The notes under the pieces were generated by a model. It saw only the letters and a program-made list of their open reading frames with translations. It was not told the DNA's origin and made no database searches. Position numbers and translations under genes: made by a program. This document shows, piece after piece, positions 16,457 through 25,430 of a stretch of DNA of 64,000 nt; within the stretch, counting starts at the first letter, position 1; each line of letters starts with the position of its first letter. This stretch comes from an uncultured bacterium. Its GTDB lineage: Bacteria > Verrucomicrobiota > Kiritimatiellia > PWTM01. The stretch covers positions 27,800 through 91,799 of the forward strand of contig CALLFZ010000038.1 of NCBI GenBank assembly GCA_938010045.1, read 5' to 3'.

Positions 16457-17476
16457 CTACGGCGTGTCCACGGCGGACGGGCGATCGCCCGCGGCCGAGT
16501 CGAATCGGCCCCAGCGGCGAACCTCAGGAATCAGCTCAAGGCCGAATCGTTCACGGACCGCCGCGGCCATGCGCAGCGCGAGCCGGTGGACGTCGGCGGC
16601 ACGACAGCCCGGGCCATCGGCGACGATGATGTTCGCATGTTTCTCGAACACGCGCGCGCCGCCCTCGCGAAAGGCCTTTGCGCCCGCCTGCTCGAGGAAC
16701 CAGCCGGCCGCCTGGCGTCGTTCGGCGGCGGAGGTCGGCTCGATGTTGCGGAAGAAACTGCCGGCCGTGGGCTGCGAGCGCCAGTCGGGGTGTTTGGCGC
16801 GGCGTAACGCCAGAATCCGCTCGCGTTCGGCGAGCAGAACCGCGGGGTCGGCGCGGCCGATTTCGAACCGCGCGCGAAGGATCACTCGATCCGAATCGGC
16901 GAGCGCGGAATGTCGGTAGCGGAACTCGCACTCGGCCGGCGACATCTCGAACACTCGGCCGGCGGAGTCGCAGACGCTCAGCGAACGAACGCGGGCGCCG
17001 ATGTCCTCGCCGAACGCGCCGGCGTTGCCCGCGATCGCGCCGCCGACCGTGCCGGGTATGCCGATGGCGAAGATGAAGCCATCCCACCCGCGGCGCGCGC
17101 ACTCGGCCGCGAGCGCGTCGAGCCGCATCGCGGCCGACACTTCGATCGTACCCTCCTCCGCTCGGATGTCGACCGCGTCGTGGGCAAGGCGCAGAACGAC
17201 CTCCGGCACGCCCTCATCGGACACCAGCAGGTTGGAACCGCCGCCCAGCAGGCGCCAACGCACGCGCTGTTCCGCGAGCATCGCGATCAGTGCCGGCAGA
17301 GGATCCGGCGATCCGCATCGCACCAGCGCCGCGCACGGGCCACCGAGGCGGAAGGTGGTCCAGTCCGCCAGCCGCGCACCCGGTTCGATCTCGACACCGG
17401 GCAGCCGCCGCGCCGCGGCCAGCCAGGCGGTGGCATCCCCGCAGCTTGCGCCGGATGGAGCAGGCGTTCGTGTCAT
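16457..17476 (-). CDS. murB: UDP-N-acetylenolpyruvoylglucosamine reductase
   Basis: 339 residues. MurB reduces UDP-GlcNAc-enolpyruvate to UDP-MurNAc with NADPH and FAD, the second committed step of peptidoglycan synthesis. The FAD-binding segment has L-L-G-G-G-S-N-L-L-V-S-D, and G-I-P-G-T-V-G-G-A-I-A-G-N-A-G-A-F-G-E is diagnostic. The Y-R-H-S, P-T-A-G-S-F-F-R-N catalytic Ser loop and H-A-N-I-I-V end follow. The gene starts one base inside the stop of the cobalamin adenosyltransferase gene (TGATG), so it is translated from the same mRNA. It implies a peptidoglycan wall, consistent with alr and the lytic transglycosylase elsewhere in the window. Confidence 0.95.
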   Translation of the reverse strand: MTRTPAPSGASCGDATAWLAAARRLPGVEIEPGARLADWTTFRLGGPCAALVRCGSPDPLPALIAMLAEQRVRWRLLGGGSNLLVSDEGVPEVVLRLAHDAVDIRAEEGTIEVSAAMRLDALAAECARRGWDGFIFAIGIPGTVGGAIAGNAGAFGEDIGARVRSLSVCDSAGRVFEMSPAECEFRYRHSALADSDRVILRARFEIGRADPAVLLAERERILALRRAKHPDWRSQPTAGSFFRNIEPTSAAERRQAAGWFLEQAGAKAFREGGARVFEKHANIIVADGPGCRAADVHRLALRMAAAVRERFGLELIPEVRRWGRFDSAAGDRPSAVDTP

Positions 17477-18072
17477 CAGCGGGTCGCGCCCGGCGGGGCG
17501 CGGCGGCGGGCGCGGTCGTCGAGAAGATCGGGTTCAGGCTCGGCCGCCCGCGCCAGCAACCAGAGATAGTCGGAGAGTCGGTTCAACGCCGCCAGCGCGG
17601 CGCGTTCGCCCAGGCCGTCCGCGGCGAGCGCACAGACGCGGCGCTCGAGCCGGCGCGCGGCGGCCCGCGCCACGTCGAGCCGCGCGCCGGCCTCGGTGGC
17701 GCCGGGCAGGACGAAGCCGGCCGGCCACGCCGCCGAGCGTTCGAGAACGGCGCAGCGCCGGCTCCAACGCGCGAGCAGGCGACGCGCCGCGGGCGCGGGC
17801 AGCCGTGTCCCGGCCAGCGCGTTGCCGAGCCGGAAAAGATCGCGCTGCAGAGCGGCGATCTCGCGGCGCAGGCGAGCGGGCAGGCTCGACGCCGCGCGCG
17901 CGAGCCCGAGCGCGCAGACAAGCTCATCGAGCGCGCCGAGCGCCTCGATGCGCGGGTGGTGCTTGGGAAGCTCGCCGAACGCGGGCAGGCGCGTCGTGCC
18001 GCCGTCGCCGCGGCGCGTCGTGATCGAAGGCGCGCGCGCGGCGGACAAAACGGGTGGGGGCCGGCGGCTCAT
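17476..18072 (-). CDS. PduO-type cob(I)yrinic acid a,c-diamide adenosyltransferase
   Basis: 198 residues. The enzyme transfers the adenosyl group of ATP to cob(I)alamin to make coenzyme B12. The N-terminal ATP motif is I-T-T-R-R-G-D-G-G-T-T-R-L, followed by a five-helix bundle with L-G-A-L-D-E-L and Q-R-D-L-F-R-L-G. The C-terminal catalytic helix has L-N-R-L-S-D-Y-L-W-L-L-A-R. Start 18072 is selected because the motif lies close behind it; the frame is open far upstream over the methyltransferase gene. The gene overlaps murB by one base. Confidence 0.88.
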   Translation of the reverse strand: MSRRPPPVLSAARAPSITTRRGDGGTTRLPAFGELPKHHPRIEALGALDELVCALGLARAASSLPARLRREIAALQRDLFRLGNALAGTRLPAPAARRLLARWSRRCAVLERSAAWPAGFVLPGATEAGARLDVARAAARRLERRVCALAADGLGERAALAALNRLSDYLWLLARAAEPEPDLLDDRARRRAPPGATR

Positions 18073-18079
18073 CCCCGTC

Positions 18080-18108
18080 ACGATAGCGCGACGCGCGGCA
18101 CGCGTCAC
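18080..18108 (-). promoter_or_regulatory. Weak candidate promoter of the adenosyltransferase-murB pair
   Basis: Minus strand GTGACG (18108-18103), a 17-bp spacer and TATCGT (18085-18080), ending 7 nt before ATG 18072. It overlaps the end of the methyltransferase gene. A GACGGGG stretch could instead act as a ribosome site, so both readings stay open. Confidence 0.3.
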
Positions 18109-18965
18109 ATCAGACCGTACTCGCGCAGCCGGCGCTGGTCCTCGTCGAGCGCCAGGCCGCGACGCGCCTCGGGCCGCCGCCGCCGCGGGTGATCGAGCAC
18201 GTGCAGCACGCGCATGCGCGCATACCAGTTCAGGTGCGGCCAAGGCCGGCGGCCGGGCAGCGTGCGGTCCACATCGAATTTGCGCAGCTCGTGCGCGGTG
18301 TTGAACTCCTCGATCGCCGCCAGCTCGCCGCACCAACGGTTCGCGGTGAACATCGCGACGTCGTCGAGGTACACGCTCACGGCGGGCAGGTAGATTGAGG
18401 GGTCGGCCGCCTCGAACACGCGTAGCGCGGCGACGGTGGAGCTGTAGAGATCCACGTCCATCGAGACGAACCCGAGCGGCGCCTCGGGCGCGAGCGACTC
18501 TCGGAACGGGCCGACGGTGTCCGCGATGTCGCCAATCACGAGCTCCGCCCGGCCGGCGAGCCGCGCGCGGAGCTCGTCGTGGTGGACCATCGCAAAATCG
18601 CCCTCGCTCCAAAGTTCGGGATGGTCCCGGTGGTCGGTGGGCGGCGGCAGGCCGGCGGCCGTGTCGAACCCAACCACCCGCACCTCGACGCCGGTGTCGC
18701 GCCGCACGTGGCCGGCCGCCTCGACCATCGCGAGGAGCCCGGCGCCGGTCGCGACGCCAAATTCGACAGCGGTCACGCGTCGCAGCCCGCACCACCGCGC
18801 CAGATCCGCGGCGCGGAAGAGACCGTAGGCGTACATCGGCCGCACGGTGAGCAATCCGAACCGCTCCCGCGCGCGCGCGCCGCCGAACCATTTGACCGCC
18901 GCGGCCAGCGCCAGCATGTGCAGCGGCGAGTTCAGCATCCGAATTCGATCGAGCCATCCGGCCAT
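18105..18965 (-). CDS. TylF/macrocin-O-methyltransferase-like class I SAM methyltransferase
   Basis: 286 residues. The fold is a class I SAM-dependent methyltransferase: V-E-F-G-V-A-T-G-A-G-L in place of motif I, V-V-G-F-D-T-A-A-G-L-P for the ribose-binding acidic region, A-E-L-V-I-G-D-I for motif III, and F-V-S-M-D-V-D-L-Y-S-S-T, which is typical of the TylF family. Y-L-D-D-V follows. Related proteins methylate sugars of antibiotics or surface glycans, but the substrate here is unknown. It starts 26 bases after the purL stop and is probably co-transcribed with it. Confidence 0.8.
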   Translation of the reverse strand: MAGWLDRIRMLNSPLHMLALAAAVKWFGGARARERFGLLTVRPMYAYGLFRAADLARWCGLRRVTAVEFGVATGAGLLAMVEAAGHVRRDTGVEVRVVGFDTAAGLPPPTDHRDHPELWSEGDFAMVHHDELRARLAGRAELVIGDIADTVGPFRESLAPEAPLGFVSMDVDLYSSTVAALRVFEAADPSIYLPAVSVYLDDVAMFTANRWCGELAAIEEFNTAHELRKFDVDRTLPGRRPWPHLNWYARMRVLHVLDHPRRRRPEARRGLALDEDQRRLREYGLM

Positions 18966-18991
18966 GATCGCGATCCCCGATGGGCCCAGCC

Positions 18992-21985
18992 CTACATGCG
19001 ATCGAACGTCCGCTGCCAGGTCGCACGCATGCGGGCGACCGGCAGGTTTATGATCTCGCGACCGACGCCGGTCCGGAGGCGTAGCCGCGGCTCGTCGGTG
19101 ACTTCGCCGACCCAGGCGAAGGGCACGCCGCGGAAGGCCGCTTCGACGTCGGCGGCGCGGTCCGGCGGAGCCGTGACGACATAGCGCGAGGGGCTTTCCG
19201 AAAAGAGGCGCGCGTCGTCACTGAGATCGGGCTCGGCCGGGACCGCCGCGAGGTCCACCACGGCGCCCACGTCGCCGCCGATCGCGGCCAGCGCCAAGGC
19301 CACCGCGAGACCGCCGAGCGTTGGGGTGTGCGAGGAGTGCAGCAGGTTCGCGCGGATCGCGCCCTCCATCGCGGCGTAGATCGGTAGCGCGGCGGCGGCG
19401 GCGGGACACGGCACGCGGCCGCCGATGGCGCTGGGCGTGCCACGGCGCGCGGCCAGCCAGCGGTGGAACTCGGAGGCGCCCAGCTCGTCGCGCGTGAGGC
19501 CGACCACCGCGATCCGGTCGCCCGGCCGCTTGAAGTCCATCGTCACCACCCGGCGCACGTCCTCGATGCGGCCCAGCACGGAGACGAGCACCGTCGGCGG
19601 GATCGAGATCCGACGGCCACCGCGGATCGAGTCGTTTTTCATGCTGTCCTTGCCCGAGATCAGCGGCACGCCGTACGCGGTGGTGACGTCGTAGAGCGCG
19701 CGGTTGGCCCGCACGAGCTGGGCCATCTTGTACTCGGCGTCGGGGTTGGTCGCAGAGGGCACGGGGTCGGGCCAGCAGAAGTTGTCGAGGCCGGCGAGGT
19801 GGGTGAGCGTGCCGCCGACGCTGATCGCGCGGCGCACAGCCTCGTCCACGACAGAGGCGACCATGGCGTAGGTGTCGAGGTCCGAGTAGTAGGGGTTGAT
19901 GCCCTCCGCGAGCACGAAGCCCTCATTCGAGCCGTGCGCGATGCGCATGACGGTGGCGTCGGAGGGGACTTCGGCTCGGCGGCCGACAAACGGCTTCAGC
20001 ACGCTGAGGCCCTTCACCTCACCGTCGTAGGAGCGCGAGATCCATTCCTTCGAGGCGATGTTGAGCGAGCCGAGCAGCGCGAGCAGCGCCGTATTGCGCG
20101 GGCCAGCGCGCAGAGGCCGCGGCGGCGGGACGGCCGGTGGCGTCCACCGCGCGCGCAGCTCCATGCGGGGGCAGCCATGGTGAAGAAAGTCGAGCTCGAG
20201 CCGGCCGACGATCCGGTCCCCGTGCCGCACGACGAAGGCGCCGGACTGGGTGAAGGTGCCGAGCGCGGTGGCTTCGACGTCGCGGCGGCGCGCGAGATCG
20301 AGCAGCTCATCGAGGTGCTCCGGCGGCACCGCGAGGGTCATGCGCTCCTGCGCTTCGCTCAGCAGAATTTCCCAGGGGTCGAGCCCCGCGTATTTGAGCG
20401 GCGCGCGCGCGAGGTCAAGGTCGGCGCCGCCGCTGAGCGTGCAAAGCTCGCCGACGGACGAGCTCAGGCCGCCGGCGCCGTTGTCGGTGATCGCGCGGTA
20501 GAGGCCGCGGTCGCGCGCCTCGATCAGGAAGTCGTAGAGCTTGCGCTGCGTGAACGCATCGCCGATCTGCACGGCCTGTGCGGGCGACTCATGCCGAAGC
20601 TCCTCGGAAGAAAACGTCGCGCCGTGGATGCCGTCCTTGCCGATGCGGCCGCCCGCCATCACGATCACATCGCCGGGTCGGATTTCCTTCACGTGCGCGG
20701 GGCGGCCAGCAACGACGTGCGGCAGCCGGCCGACGGTGCCGCAGAAGACGAGCGGCTTGCCGAGGAAGCGCTCGTCGAACCGCTCGAACCCGCGAGCCCA
20801 CGGAATGCCGCTCTGGTTGCCGCCGTCCACGACGCCGCGGTGCACACCGTCGCGGATGCGGCGGGGATGCATCAGGCCCGCCGGGATCTCGCCGGTGTGA
20901 AACGGCGAGGCGAAGCAGTACCCCCATGTGTTCGCGAGCAGCTCGCAGCCGAGGCCGGTGCCCATCGGGTCGCGGTTCACGCCGACGATCCCCGTGATCG
21001 CGCCGCCATAGGGATCGAGCGCAGAGGGGCTGTTGTGGGTCTCGACCTTGTAGGCAAGGTGCCAGCGGTCGTTGAACCGAATGATGCCGGCGTTGTCGCG
21101 GAAAACCGAGACAAGCCAGTCGCGGCGGCGAGCGATTTGCTCGGTGGCGCGGCGGATGTACGTATCGAACAGCGACTCGATCACCTCGACGCGACCGGGC
21201 GTCTCCTCGTACAGCACGCGGGCGGCGAAAATCTTGTGCTTGCAGTGTTCGGACCACGTCTGCGCGAGGCACTCGAGCTCGACATCGGTCGGGCGATCGG
21301 GCGGAAGCCCCGCCGCCCGGCGTGCGGCGCGCACGTCCTCACGGCGGTAGTGGTCGCGGATCGCGCGCATCTCGTCAAGGCTGAGCGAGAGGATGCCGTC
21401 GCGGCTGATCCGCAGCAGCTCCTCATCCGGCACGTCCAGTCGAATGTCGCGCACAGTCGGCGCATGCCGATCGCGCACCAAGGGCAGCTCCACGGCCGGC
21501 GGCGCGGCGCACCATTCGTCCCGCGCATGGATGCGGACGGTCTGGATCAGCTCGTTCGCGAGCAAGTCGCGCGCGAGCCGCTCGGCGTGCTCGCGGCGGA
21601 GACCAGCGCCGGAAACGAAAAACTGCGTGGCGCTAAACACGGGACCGACCTGGTCGGGCGCAACGTCGAGCACATCGGCCAGGACGGTGCGAGCGGTCTG
21701 GCCGACGTTGTCGGTGACGCCCGGCCGATAGCCGATCTCGATCAGCCAGTCGAACGGCGGCGGCGGCAGCCGGCCGACCGCGACCCGCGCGCTGACTGGA
21801 TCTGCGAACTCGCGTGCGACGCAACGCTGAACGTCCTTCGGAAGGTCGTCGGCGACGAGATATACGTCGCGCGTGACGACCCGACGCACCGGCAAGCGCA
21901 AAAACTCCCGCGCGAGCCGCGCGACGTGCTCGCCGCGCGGATCCCGCAGCCCACGGCGCAAACCGATTTCGATACGAAAGCTCAT
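18992..21985 (-). CDS. purL: Phosphoribosylformylglycinamidine synthase, PurS-PurS-PurL fusion
   Basis: 997 residues from ATG 21985. The enzyme converts FGAR, ATP and glutamine to FGAM in purine synthesis. Residues 1-80 and about 85-165 each look like a PurS domain (G-L-R-R-G-L-R-D-P-R-G in the first, G-Y-R-P-G-V-T-D-N-V-G in the second). The PurL core follows with T-W-S-E-H-C-K-H-K-I-F, V-E-T-H-N-S-P-S-A, G-G-R-I-G-K-D-G-I-H-G-A-T, I-T-D-N-G-A-G-G-L-S-S, L-L-S-E-A-Q-E-R-M and S-G-K-D-S-M-K-N. There is no C-terminal glutaminase, so a separate PurQ must exist elsewhere. The start is set by the PurS motif and a GGGGAT site; upstream residues carry no domain. Confidence 0.95.
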   Translation of the reverse strand: MSFRIEIGLRRGLRDPRGEHVARLAREFLRLPVRRVVTRDVYLVADDLPKDVQRCVAREFADPVSARVAVGRLPPPPFDWLIEIGYRPGVTDNVGQTARTVLADVLDVAPDQVGPVFSATQFFVSGAGLRREHAERLARDLLANELIQTVRIHARDEWCAAPPAVELPLVRDRHAPTVRDIRLDVPDEELLRISRDGILSLSLDEMRAIRDHYRREDVRAARRAAGLPPDRPTDVELECLAQTWSEHCKHKIFAARVLYEETPGRVEVIESLFDTYIRRATEQIARRRDWLVSVFRDNAGIIRFNDRWHLAYKVETHNSPSALDPYGGAITGIVGVNRDPMGTGLGCELLANTWGYCFASPFHTGEIPAGLMHPRRIRDGVHRGVVDGGNQSGIPWARGFERFDERFLGKPLVFCGTVGRLPHVVAGRPAHVKEIRPGDVIVMAGGRIGKDGIHGATFSSEELRHESPAQAVQIGDAFTQRKLYDFLIEARDRGLYRAITDNGAGGLSSSVGELCTLSGGADLDLARAPLKYAGLDPWEILLSEAQERMTLAVPPEHLDELLDLARRRDVEATALGTFTQSGAFVVRHGDRIVGRLELDFLHHGCPRMELRARWTPPAVPPPRPLRAGPRNTALLALLGSLNIASKEWISRSYDGEVKGLSVLKPFVGRRAEVPSDATVMRIAHGSNEGFVLAEGINPYYSDLDTYAMVASVVDEAVRRAISVGGTLTHLAGLDNFCWPDPVPSATNPDAEYKMAQLVRANRALYDVTTAYGVPLISGKDSMKNDSIRGGRRISIPPTVLVSVLGRIEDVRRVVTMDFKRPGDRIAVVGLTRDELGASEFHRWLAARRGTPSAIGGRVPCPAAAAALPIYAAMEGAIRANLLHSSHTPTLGGLAVALALAAIGGDVGAVVDLAAVPAEPDLSDDARLFSESPSRYVVTAPPDRAADVEAAFRGVPFAWVGEVTDEPRLRLRTGVGREIINLPVARMRATWQRTFDRM

Positions 21986-22007
21986 CGCCGGATCCCCAAA
22001 ACGGTGC

Positions 22008-22013
22008 AGTATA
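22008..22013 (-). promoter_or_regulatory. Candidate -10 box of purL
   Basis: TATACT on the minus strand (22013-22008), 22 bases before ATG 21985, leaving a short leader that holds GGGGAT. No good -35 box is seen. Confidence 0.35.
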
Positions 22014-22167
22014 GCCGCCGCCCGCCACGAACGCACATCCCGCACCGAAGGTCGGCGCAACGACGACGCGATCGAAGGCCGCCGCTCCCGCTTGTGGGTG
22101 CCGCTTCATCGATCCGTTGGCCCTGCGGAGTTTTTTGACAGGTGAGACGAGGGGTCTGGATGGACTT

Positions 22168-22421
22168 GTGCCTGTCCCCAATCGAAGACGGGGGACAGGT
22201 ACTGGCCCGGCGCTCCAGCGGCGCAGCGCCGTCGCTCCAGCGGCGGGAAAACCACCCGGCCAAACCCTGCGCGAACAGAAACGGCGGCCTCGCGGATCAA
22301 GGGCTTCGGCAGGGATTCGCGCGATATCATTCGCGGCTCCAAAAGGGGACAGGCACCAGAGAAGAAGTCACAGCAGATTGAAAACGATATGGTTGTGTCG
22401 TCTTCGCATGTGCCTGTCCCC
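22168..22421. repeat. GGGGACAGGCAC repeat locus with inverted copies (22 kb)
   Basis: Exact 12-mers occur at 22168-22179 (reverse), 22345-22356 (forward) and 22410-22421 (reverse), with a near copy, GGGGACAGGTAC, at 22191-22202. The forward copy at 22345 and the reverse copy at 22410 enclose a second imperfect inverted repeat, so the 77-base unit could fold as one long hairpin. Between the two halves lies a G+C-rich stretch with repeated GCTCCAGCGGCG. The locus fills the gap between purL and the end of the membrane protein gene. Confidence 0.75.
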
Positions 22422-22493
22422 AGAGAGACAGCTTTATCTCACTCCAGCGGTGAAGCCGCGCCCAGCGAAAACGGAGCTGCGGTTCGCCGGGCA

Positions 22494-24188
22494 TCACCCG
22501 CCCGGAGCTGTACCCGACGTGCGCAGCGACCGGGAGTCCGCCGCCGGGGGCGCGGGGCGACCCGCGGGGCACGGGTCGCTCTCCCAGAGGCGCGTGCGGC
22601 GTAGCAGCGCGAGCGACAGCACCACCGCGACGATGAGCGGCAGACCCGCTGTCAGCACCACGGGCTGGACGACGCCCGGGCAATCGCGCCACCCGCCCAG
22701 CGCCGCCGCGACGGAACCGGGCCAGGCCGCTCGTGACCAATCCAGGCGGCGGATCGTCGGATCCAACGGCACGAGCCCGCTCCAGTAGACACCCATCGCG
22801 GCCCGCGCCAGCAGGTTCCACATCAGGCTGACCACGGCGGCGGCCGCACACCACCGCCAACGGGCGGCCGCAGTGCCCCGACGCGCCACCTGGTCCGCCA
22901 GCGCCGCCGCGGCGGGCGCCGCAAAGGCCATCGCGTACCAGCCTTCGTTGCCGGACGGCTCGCCACCCGCCCGGGCGCGCAGAACCGCGAAGGTGGCGGC
23001 ATGGACGGCCATCGCGGCAAGAAACGCCGCCACCGCGCCCCACGCAACCCAGCGGAGCCGCCGGGCCGCCATCACATCGCCTCCGTGGGAGGCTGGATCA
23101 CGCCGCGCGAGCACGAGCAGAATCGGCAGGGCGGCGGGCGCATGGAACCAGAGGCCGGGCGAGGCGAAGCTCCAGTAGCCGCACCATGTCGCACCGCGAA
23201 CGAGTCCCTTCGCCCACCATCGCCAGTCGACCGCTGCGAACGCCGCCAGTCGCTCGCGCCACGACGCGCCGGCGCTGCCGAGCACGTGGATGAAGGGCAT
23301 CGGGTGACCCGCGATGCGGCGCTGGACCGCGATCAGCAGCAGCGGCGCAGCGGCGAGCAATGCCAGCGCGGCGACGCGCCACCCGGTGGTGGCGGCGGTC
23401 CGCTCGCGCGCAAAGCCCTGGATGGTCACCGCCGCCGCCACCGGCAACAGCACCAGTGCATAGGCCTTCGCCAACGCGGCCACCACCAGCAGCGCCGCGG
23501 CTCCGGCTTCGCGCACGGCCGCGCGGCGCGGATCGGCGAGCAGCGCGAACGCCCAACTCATCAGCGGCAGCGCCAGCGCGTCATTGGCAATCCGTCCCGT
23601 GAACGGCATCCAGTTGGGAAGCCACACCAGCGCCAGCAGCGCCGCGAGCGCGGTCGGAGCCTCGAGGCGCGAGCGCAGCGCGCGATGCCATGCCGGAACG
23701 GCGGCTGCCGAAACCGCCACCGAAAGGACCGCCAGCCACCACCGCCGCACGTCGGGCGGCTCGCGCCCCAGCGCGCGCGCCACGGGCGCGAGCATCGCAT
23801 AATAGAGCGGCGCCTGCTGCGCCTCGTAGTTCGGTGCGGCATAGCCGATCTCGCGGTCGGGCGGCATCCGCCAGCGCGCGCGCAGCGCCGCCCGTTCGGT
23901 GGCCGGCCGCGCGGCCCATTCCGCGAAGCGGCCGCCGCGCGCATGGCCGGGACCGGGCCCGTCGCGTTCGAGCGCGTCCAGCCAGGCCGGAATGGAGGGT
24001 TCGTCGGGCCGCGGGCAACGGCCGGTGTCCGCCCGAAACTCGATGCGCGCCCAGTGAGCCCACTCGTCCATCCCCTCCCCCAACGGCGTGACGGAGAGCT
24101 GGGCGCCGAGCTGCAACGCGAAGATCGCGGTCGCCAGCCCAACGATGATCGCTTCGCGCCGCCGCTGTGGCACCGGCGATTGGCTCAC
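22494..24188 (-). CDS. Polytopic membrane protein, probable GT-C-like glycosyltransferase
   Basis: 564 residues with about eleven hydrophobic segments. After the first helix comes a periplasmic-type loop with G-E-G-M-D-E-W-A-H-W-A and, later, N-Y-E-A-Q-Q-A-P-L-Y-Y-A-M. The acidic loop after helix 1 and the x-x-x-Q-x-P-L-Y-Y motif recall GT39/ArnT and DUF2142 membrane glycosyltransferases that use polyprenyl-phosphate sugars. This is a fold-level guess and no donor or acceptor can be named. The C-terminal tail is Pro/Ala-rich and cytoplasmic. It lies 27 bases downstream of the galM-like gene. Confidence 0.7.
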   Translation of the reverse strand: MSQSPVPQRRREAIIVGLATAIFALQLGAQLSVTPLGEGMDEWAHWARIEFRADTGRCPRPDEPSIPAWLDALERDGPGPGHARGGRFAEWAARPATERAALRARWRMPPDREIGYAAPNYEAQQAPLYYAMLAPVARALGREPPDVRRWWLAVLSVAVSAAAVPAWHRALRSRLEAPTALAALLALVWLPNWMPFTGRIANDALALPLMSWAFALLADPRRAAVREAGAAALLVVAALAKAYALVLLPVAAAVTIQGFARERTAATTGWRVAALALLAAAPLLLIAVQRRIAGHPMPFIHVLGSAGASWRERLAAFAAVDWRWWAKGLVRGATWCGYWSFASPGLWFHAPAALPILLVLARRDPASHGGDVMAARRLRWVAWGAVAAFLAAMAVHAATFAVLRARAGGEPSGNEGWYAMAFAAPAAAALADQVARRGTAAARWRWCAAAAVVSLMWNLLARAAMGVYWSGLVPLDPTIRRLDWSRAAWPGSVAAALGGWRDCPGVVQPVVLTAGLPLIVAVVLSLALLRRTRLWESDPCPAGRPAPPAADSRSLRTSGTAPGG

Positions 24189-24215
24189 GGCGCGTCTCCG
24201 GACGGCCGCCGGAGC

Positions 24216-25403
24216 CTAGCGCGGACGGACCGAGAATCGGTAGACCGTCTCGCTTCGCAGCGTCTGACCCGGACGCAGGATCGTGGAGGGAAAGTGCGGC
24301 TTGTTCGGGGAATCCGGAAAGTGTTGCGTCTCGAGGCAGAAGCCTGTGCGGTGCGCGTACGCTACGCCGCCTTTCCCAACGTTCGAGCCGTCGAGGAAGT
24401 TGCCGCTGTAAAACTGGACGCCGGGCTCGGTGGTGAGCACCTCCATGACGCGTCCGCTCTTGGGCTCGTGAACCACCGCGGCGAGGCGCAGCGTGCCGGC
24501 GGGGCCGTTGATGACCCAGTTGTGGTCGTAGCCGCCCCCAAAGCGGAGCTGCTCATCGGCTTGGTCGATGCGCGCGCCGATTCGGACGGGGGTTCGGAAG
24601 TCCATCGGGGTGCCTTCCACCGGCCGCAGTTCGCCGGTGGGGATCAGGCCCGCGTCGACCGGCGTGAACCGATCCGCGAGCAACTGCAGTTCGTGATCGA
24701 GGATCGGGCCGCCGTCGTGCCCGGCCAGATTGAAGTAGCTGTGCTGAGTGAGGTTGACCGGCGTCGGCTTGTCAGTGGCGGCCTCGTAGGTGATGCGCAA
24801 CGCCTGGTCGGCAGTGAGCCAGTAATGCACGGTCACGCGGAGCGTGCCGGGATACCCCTCGTCGCCGTCGCGGCTAACGTGGCGGAGGCGGAGGCCGACC
24901 GCGTCGCGTTCACGGACCGGCTCCGCCTCCCAGACGGCCTGATCGAAGCCGCGCAGGCCGCCGTGGAGCGAGCACGGGATGCCACCCGGCGCGTTGTTGG
25001 TGGCAAGCCGGTATTCGACGCCGTCGAGCAGGAACCGGCCGCCGGCGATCCGGTTGCCGTAGCGGCCGATCAACGCGCCGAAGTAGGGGTGTCCGGCGAG
25101 GTAGTCGCCGAGGCGGTCGAACCCGAGCACGACGTCGGCAGGCCGGCCGTCGCGGTCGGGCACCTCCAACGAGACGATGATACCGCCGTAGTTGGTCACG
25201 CGCATCTTCAGGCCGCGGCCATTGTCGAGCGTGAACAACTGGACACGCCGGCCGTCTGCCTCGCCCCACGGCTGACTGGTAACGCTCATCGTGCTCTCCT
25301 CGCGCGGCGCGTCGGGCGGCGAATCGGCCAGCCGCGGCATCTGGCAACCGGCCGCCATGCACGCGAGGGCCGACGCCGCCCAGAACCTCATGGTCGGGGT
25401 CAT
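24216..25403 (-). CDS. galM: Aldose 1-epimerase with lipoprotein signal
   Basis: 395 residues. It interconverts alpha and beta anomers of hexoses such as galactose. The N-terminus (A-L-A-C-M-A-A-G-C at residues about 12-20) is a lipobox, so the enzyme is predicted to be anchored in a membrane outside the cytoplasm, unlike cytoplasmic GalM. Conserved parts are N-Y-G-G-I-I, G-R-Y-G-N-R-I-A-G-G, S-L-H-G-G with the first catalytic His, N-L-T-Q-H-S-Y-F-N-L, D-H-N-W and C-L-E-T-Q-H-F-P-D-S-P-N with the catalytic Glu. GGAG precedes the start by 8-9 nt. It begins 27 bases after the gspD stop; TATACG just upstream may be a -10 box of its own promoter. Confidence 0.93.
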   Translation of the reverse strand: MTPTMRFWAASALACMAAGCQMPRLADSPPDAPREESTMSVTSQPWGEADGRRVQLFTLDNGRGLKMRVTNYGGIIVSLEVPDRDGRPADVVLGFDRLGDYLAGHPYFGALIGRYGNRIAGGRFLLDGVEYRLATNNAPGGIPCSLHGGLRGFDQAVWEAEPVRERDAVGLRLRHVSRDGDEGYPGTLRVTVHYWLTADQALRITYEAATDKPTPVNLTQHSYFNLAGHDGGPILDHELQLLADRFTPVDAGLIPTGELRPVEGTPMDFRTPVRIGARIDQADEQLRFGGGYDHNWVINGPAGTLRLAAVVHEPKSGRVMEVLTTEPGVQFYSGNFLDGSNVGKGGVAYAHRTGFCLETQHFPDSPNKPHFPSTILRPGQTLRSETVYRFSVRPR

Positions 25404-25430
25404 GGAATCAGTCTCCTGCCGCCCGTATAG

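Noticed and set aside
19463..22138. An 891-codon open frame opposite purL
   Set aside because: Antisense shadow of a clearly conserved gene; composition bias and no motifs.
23001..25430. An 809-codon open frame opposite the membrane protein and aldose epimerase
   Set aside because: It spans two real genes on the other strand and the gap between them, which a real gene would not do without any domain.
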